A DNA stretch of 64,000 bases from Flavobacterium sp. GSB-24 (lineage in GTDB: Bacteria > Bacteroidota > Bacteroidia > Flavobacteriales > Flavobacteriaceae), in contig NZ_AP027043.1 of the NCBI RefSeq assembly GCF_027924665.1, positions 186,001 through 250,000 of the forward strand, written 5' to 3'. The position numbers and the translations under genes are program-made. The notes under the pieces are model-generated. The model made no database searches. It was not told where the DNA came from and was given only the letters and a program-made list of their open reading frames with translations. Shown here one piece after another: positions 60,241 through 64,000 of the stretch; within the stretch, counting starts at the first letter, position 1; every line of letters begins with the position of its first letter.

Positions 60241-61593
60241 TTATCTCGGCATACCACCAGGCATTCCTTTCATGCCTCCCATCATTTTCATCAGATTTTT
60301 TCCGCCTGGCCCCTGCATCATCTTCATCATCTTGCTCATTTGGTCAAACTGCTTCATTAACTGATTTACTTGCTCGACTTTAGTCCCCGAACCTTTTGCG
60401 ATTCTGGCTTTTCTTTTTACGTCGATTAAAGCTGGTCTGCTTCTTTCGGCTGGCGTCATCGAGTAGATAATTGCTTCAATATGTTTGAAAGCATCATCTT
60501 CGATCTCAACATCTTTCATGGCTTTTGAAGCACCTGGTATCATTCCTACCAAGTCTTTCATGTTACCCATTTTTTTAACTTGCTGGATCTGCGTTAAGAA
60601 GTCGTCAAAACCGAATTCGTTTTTAGCGATTTTCTTTTGAAGTTTTCTAGCTTCTTCTTCATCAAATTGTTCCTGAGCTCTTTCTACAAGAGACACAACA
60701 TCTCCCATACCAAGGATACGCTCAGCCATACGATCTGGGTAGAAAATGTCAATTGCTTCCATTTTCTCGCCGGTACCTACGAATTTGATTGGTTTATTTA
60801 CAACAGATTTAATAGAAAGTGCTGCTCCACCTCGAGTATCTCCATCTAATTTCGTTAAAATAACTCCATCAAAATTCAAGATATCGTTGAATGCTTTCGC
60901 TGTATTTACAGCATCTTGTCCTGTCATAGAATCGACAACGAACAATGTTTCTTGCGGCTGAATTGCTTTGTGAACACGTGCAATTTCATCCATCATTTCC
61001 TGATCTACTGCCAAACGTCCTGCTGTATCGACAATAACAACATTGAATCCGTTTGCTTTGGCATGCTTAATTGCGTTTTGAGCAATTTCTACAGGATTTT
61101 TATTTTCTGGTTCTGAGTAAACCTCAACACCTATTTGATCTCCAACAACATGCAACTGATTAATCGCCGCCGGACGGTAGATATCACACGCTACAAGAAG
61201 TGGTTTTTTATTTTTCTTTGTTTTTAAGAAGTTGGCTAATTTTCCTGAGAAAGTCGTTTTACCAGAACCTTGAAGTCCTGACATTAAAATAACAGTTGGA
61301 GTTCCAGATAAGTTAATACCAGCAACATCTCCACCCATTAATTCTGTCAACTCGTCTTTTACCAGTTTAACTAATAATTGTCCTGGCTGTAAGGTTGTAA
61401 GTACGTCCTGACCAATTGCTTTTTCTTTTACTTTAGCCGTAAAATCTTTAGCGATTTTAAAGTTAACATCGGCATCAAGTAAAGCACGACGAACTTCTTT
61501 TAAGGTATCGGCAACGTTTACTTCTGTAATTTTACCGTGTCCTTTTAATATATGGAACGCTTTATCTAACTTATCACTTAAATTATCAAACAT
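60241..61593 (-). CDS. ffh: Signal recognition particle protein
   Basis: 450 residues. N domain (about 1-90, starting MFDNLSDKLDKAFHILKGHG); G domain with GLQGSGKTTFSGKLA (G1), DTAGRLAVDQEMMDE (G3), TKLDGDTRGGAALS (G4 and insertion), GTGEKMEAIDIFYPDRMA; M domain rich in Met, with RIAKGSGTKVEQVNQLMKQF for SRP RNA binding and a terminal MMKMMQGPGGKNLMKMMGG. It targets signal sequences to FtsY and the Sec translocon. No SRP RNA gene is seen close by. Confidence 0.97.
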   Translation of the reverse strand: MFDNLSDKLDKAFHILKGHGKITEVNVADTLKEVRRALLDADVNFKIAKDFTAKVKEKAIGQDVLTTLQPGQLLVKLVKDELTELMGGDVAGINLSGTPTVILMSGLQGSGKTTFSGKLANFLKTKKNKKPLLVACDIYRPAAINQLHVVGDQIGVEVYSEPENKNPVEIAQNAIKHAKANGFNVVIVDTAGRLAVDQEMMDEIARVHKAIQPQETLFVVDSMTGQDAVNTAKAFNDILNFDGVILTKLDGDTRGGAALSIKSVVNKPIKFVGTGEKMEAIDIFYPDRMAERILGMGDVVSLVERAQEQFDEEEARKLQKKIAKNEFGFDDFLTQIQQVKKMGNMKDLVGMIPGASKAMKDVEIEDDAFKHIEAIIYSMTPAERSRPALIDVKRKARIAKGSGTKVEQVNQLMKQFDQMSKMMKMMQGPGGKNLMKMMGGMKGMPGGMPR

Positions 61594-61655
61594 ATCATTT
61601 TCTTTATTTGAAGTGCAAAGATAATCTAATTAGATATTTCAGGCAATTTATTTTT

Positions 61656-61957
61656 AAGGTTCATAGCCACAAAGACACAAAGGCGCAAAGTTTTTCTTTT
61701 AAAGATTTAATTAAGATAAAAATCTTGCAGATACCTAAGGCGGAAAGTTATTTTCGCCACGAATTGCACTACTTTCCCGAATTATTTTTCTCTCTCGCAG
61801 ATTTAGCAGATTGTAATGATTTCTATTTAACAAAAACTGCCAAAATCTGCTAAATCTGCGTGAAAAAAAACTTCGTGCTTCAGCATCTTCGTGGCAAACA
61901 AAAAAAGCGCAAAGATTAAAACCTCTGCGCCTTTGTAACTATGTCCCTTTGAACCTT
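61656..61957. repeat. Three-level nested inverted repeat
   Basis: The 369-bp gap before ffh is filled with palindromes inside one another: outer arms 61656-61690 and 61923-61957 (AAGGTTC...CACAAAGGCGCAAAG), middle arms 61753-61763 and 61888-61897 (TTCGCCACGAA/TTCGTGGCAA), inner arms 61796-61812 and 61844-61860 (CGCAGATTTAGCAGATT, perfect). Each layer belongs to a different dispersed repeat family. Confidence 0.85.
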
Positions 61958-61962
61958 TAAAA

Positions 61963-63645
61963 TTAAAATTGAAAGTAAATAAACGGCTGTGATCCTGCTA
62001 CCGCTGTTGCGTAAACAATCCAGTAAACAAATCCCAGAATTATTGCTTTTACTAACAATGGAGTTTTATCAAAAATAGATTTCATTCCGTTAGTAAAAGA
62101 TTCTGGCAAGAAGTGCCATACGTAACCAAACAGCATTAATCCGAATACATTTTTATAACCTAAAATAATTGTTTTCCAAAGTTCTGGTTCAAATGTTAAT
62201 TGGCCAATATTATTAATCACCTGTAAAGCTGTTTCGAAATCTCTGGCGCGGAAAAAGATCCAGCAGAAAACCACAAAATGAAAGGTGATTAGAATAGAGA
62301 AAAATCTCCACAAGAAATTTGGGCTTTTGTCTTTTTTCGAAGGAAAGAATTCCATGAAAATTTTATGAACTGCCAAAGCTAATCCGTGAAGTGCTCCCCA
62401 AACTATAAACTGCGCTCCTGCTCCATGCCACAAACCTCCCAAAAGCATTGTAGTAAACAAATTAAAATTGGTTACTAAGGTTTGTTTTATTTTGCTTGAA
62501 AGTAAAAATGATAAACAGAAAATCAAAATACTGCTTCCTGCAATTATCAGCGGAATTATACTTTCATTATAATTTGAAATTCCCCAAAGCAACAATCCAA
62601 AGAAAAATAAACTTGGGAATAAATATCCTGCGAAAGAACCTTGTCTGTTTCCTCCAATAGAAATGTATAAAAAGTCTTTTAACCAAGTCGAAAGTGAGAT
62701 ATGCCATCTTCTCCAGAAATCGGTAATCGAAGTTGACTTATACGGCGTTCTAAAGTTGACTGGTAATTTAAATCCAAGTAATAGCGCAATACCAATTGCC
62801 ATATCTGAATATCCAGAGAAATCACAATAAATCTGAATGGCGTATCCATAAGAAGCCATTAAATTTTCAAATGATGTATAAGTCATCGGCGTATCAAAAA
62901 CACGATCGACAAAGTTTACCGAAATATAATTTGATATTACTGTTTTCTTAATTAAACCTCCAATAATCAAAAACAAAGCATTGTTTACATCTTGTTTTGT
63001 TAGGTTTAATTTTTGGTAAATCTGAGGTAAAAAATCTTTTGCACGCACAATAGGTCCAGCAACTAACTGCGGGAAAAACGACACGAAGAATAAATATTCG
63101 ATATAATTTTTTGTAGGCTTGATTTCTTCTCTATAAATCTCGATTATATAACTCATCGATTGAAAAGTGTAGAACGAAATTCCGACAGGAAGAAAAACAT
63201 TATGAAGTGCAAAATTACCATGAAACATATCATTGTATGTCACAATTAAAAAGTTCATGTATTTGAAATAGCCTAAAAGTGCTAAATTTAAAATCACACT
63301 AATAACCAAATAAAGTTTCTTTACGCCATCTCTGCTTTCCTTGTAAATTATCTGGCTCAAACCATAATCTACAACAGATGAAAGCAATAATAGCAGAAAA
63401 TAAATACCGCTTGATTTGTAATAAAAGAATAATGAGAAGAGAATAACATAAGTTAATCTCAAATAAAATGTTTTGCGTAAAAAACCATACACAAAATAGA
63501 AAACTAAAAATAGGCCTAGGAATAAACCGGTATTAAATAAAAGTTTTTCGTCTGGATTGTAAACAAACCAGCTTTTAACTTGTTCTGTTGTAATTGCACC
63601 AAAATTTTGAATGAACCAATTATTAATGCTATCTATTGTTGTCAA
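61963..63645 (-). CDS. MBOAT family O-acyltransferase, AlgI-like
   Basis: 560 residues with about 11 membrane helices. Typical segments: NVFLPVGISFYTFQSMSYII, FFPQLVAGPIVRAKDFLPQI, QIYCDFSGYSDMAIGIALLL, PYKSTSITDFWRRWHISLST, WLKDFLYISIGGN and the catalytic His in LLGGLWHGAGAQFIVWGALH. It takes acyl groups across the inner membrane and transfers them to exported polysaccharide, like AlgI or PatA. The SGNH gene just upstream is its likely periplasmic partner. No alginate or other polysaccharide synthesis gene is in the window. Confidence 0.94.
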   Translation of the reverse strand: MTTIDSINNWFIQNFGAITTEQVKSWFVYNPDEKLLFNTGLFLGLFLVFYFVYGFLRKTFYLRLTYVILFSLFFYYKSSGIYFLLLLLSSVVDYGLSQIIYKESRDGVKKLYLVISVILNLALLGYFKYMNFLIVTYNDMFHGNFALHNVFLPVGISFYTFQSMSYIIEIYREEIKPTKNYIEYLFFVSFFPQLVAGPIVRAKDFLPQIYQKLNLTKQDVNNALFLIIGGLIKKTVISNYISVNFVDRVFDTPMTYTSFENLMASYGYAIQIYCDFSGYSDMAIGIALLLGFKLPVNFRTPYKSTSITDFWRRWHISLSTWLKDFLYISIGGNRQGSFAGYLFPSLFFFGLLLWGISNYNESIIPLIIAGSSILIFCLSFLLSSKIKQTLVTNFNLFTTMLLGGLWHGAGAQFIVWGALHGLALAVHKIFMEFFPSKKDKSPNFLWRFFSILITFHFVVFCWIFFRARDFETALQVINNIGQLTFEPELWKTIILGYKNVFGLMLFGYVWHFLPESFTNGMKSIFDKTPLLVKAIILGFVYWIVYATAVAGSQPFIYFQF

Positions 63646-63646
63646 C

Positions 63647-64000
63647 TTAATTCTTTAATTTAAAATTATCGTATGTTTTTAAAAACGCCTGCGTAAACAA
63701 ATTCCCTTGTTTCTCATATCCTTTTTTGGAATAATGAACCCAATCCGGTCCAATTAACCCTTGCACTTTTAGCTGTTTGATGCCACTCATTCCACCAAAT
63801 TCATCGTACAAATCCCAAACTGCAAAACCATCTTTTTGAGCTATCTCAATAATTTGTCTGGTGTAATCATCAATATAGGTATTAGGCTTTCTTCTTAGCA
63901 AAGATGGCGGCGGTGTCATAATTATTATCGGTGCATCTATTTTCTGCGCTTTGATATTATTTATAAACTCTCGCAATTCTTTAATGTAATTTCCTGAATC
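63647..64000 (-). CDS. SGNH/GDSL hydrolase, partial (N-terminus outside window)
   Basis: The last 117 residues of a protein that starts beyond the right edge; in the visible part the frame is open to base 64000. DAPIIIMTPPPSLLRRKPNT and the closing GPDWVHYSKKGYEKQG show the C-terminal half of an SGNH domain with the catalytic Asp-x-x-His pair (DWVH). The stop is two bases from the MBOAT start, so the two genes are co-transcribed. With an MBOAT partner it is probably a polysaccharide O-acetyltransferase of the AlgJ/PatB kind rather than a simple esterase. Confidence 0.82.
   Translation of the reverse strand, partial: DSGNYIKELREFINNIKAQKIDAPIIIMTPPPSLLRRKPNTYIDDYTRQIIEIAQKDGFAVWDLYDEFGGMSGIKQLKVQGLIGPDWVHYSKKGYEKQGNLFTQAFLKTYDNFKLKN

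Overview
The window is a 64-kb piece of a Bacteroidota chromosome, almost certainly Flavobacterium or a close relative. The evidence is AT-rich DNA, gene families typical of the group (DUF3347 copper protein, long two-segment LepB, KEYGAY-type TonB, DUF5683, DUF6934, rhomboid with a DUF6576-like tail, head-GIN proteins), promoters of the TTTG-N17/18-TAnnTTTG type, and intergenic inverted repeats of the kind that litter flavobacterial genomes. No plasmid, prophage, IS element or CRISPR array is visible. Both ends cut through genes (an MFS transporter at the left, an SGNH hydrolase at the right).

Layout. 1-1351: MFS transporter divergent from an AraC regulator, with a tandem ~20-bp direct repeat between them. 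1422-8053: a copper-handling island (Cys-rich secreted protein, DUF3347 protein, HMA-AraC fusion regulator, copper P-type ATPase, multicopper oxidase with an outer-membrane-like C-terminal domain); a 52-residue CCxK-rich secreted peptide follows at 8786. 9782-14102: DUF4870 protein, then a PadR / PspC / head-GIN envelope-stress-type operon. 14271-18093: thioredoxin reductase, tRNA-Pro followed by three decayed tRNA-derived 128-bp tandem copies, and a large secreted beta-helix protein. 18309-24385: RlpA, then parA-parB-DUF5683-dapB-lepB-wbqC. 24443-31521 (minus strand): EEP hydrolase, two rhomboids, mutL, DUF6624-like protein, ribH and a TPR membrane protein. 31764-41681: recF, DUF2461, glycosyltransferases, DUF6934 with a small partner, murB, GNAT, PaiB-like protein, ECF sigma factor, TonB and a frameshifted DUF4184 gene. 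41743-48555: PH-domain protein, a duplicated M48 metalloprotease pair, lipA, gap and a TPR hybrid histidine kinase. 48572-54569: lpxK, a YoeB-type toxin-antitoxin pair, Nif3-like protein, a zinc-ribbon family protein that lost its cysteines, hydrolase, monooxygenase and rluF. 54612-64000 (minus strand): a membrane/winged-helix operon with a repeated palindromic operator, corA, folD, ffh, and an MBOAT/SGNH O-acetylation pair.

How the genes work together. The copper island combines sensing (HMA-AraC), cytosolic export (P1B-ATPase) and periplasmic oxidation or chaperoning (multicopper oxidase, DUF3347, Cys/Met-rich proteins). ParAB, DapB, LepB, MurB, RlpA, LpxK, RecF, MutL, Ffh, FolD, RibH and LipA are housekeeping. 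PspC/GIN, the M48 pair, rhomboids, TonB and the 54.6-57.7-kb operon point to envelope maintenance. The most unusual structures are the tRNA-Pro-derived tandem array at 15395-15860, nested palindromic intergenic repeats, a long GC-rich hairpin element at 57785-57904, and several genes whose expected catalytic or metal-binding motifs are altered (MutL, the zinc-ribbon protein) or whose frame is broken (DUF4184).
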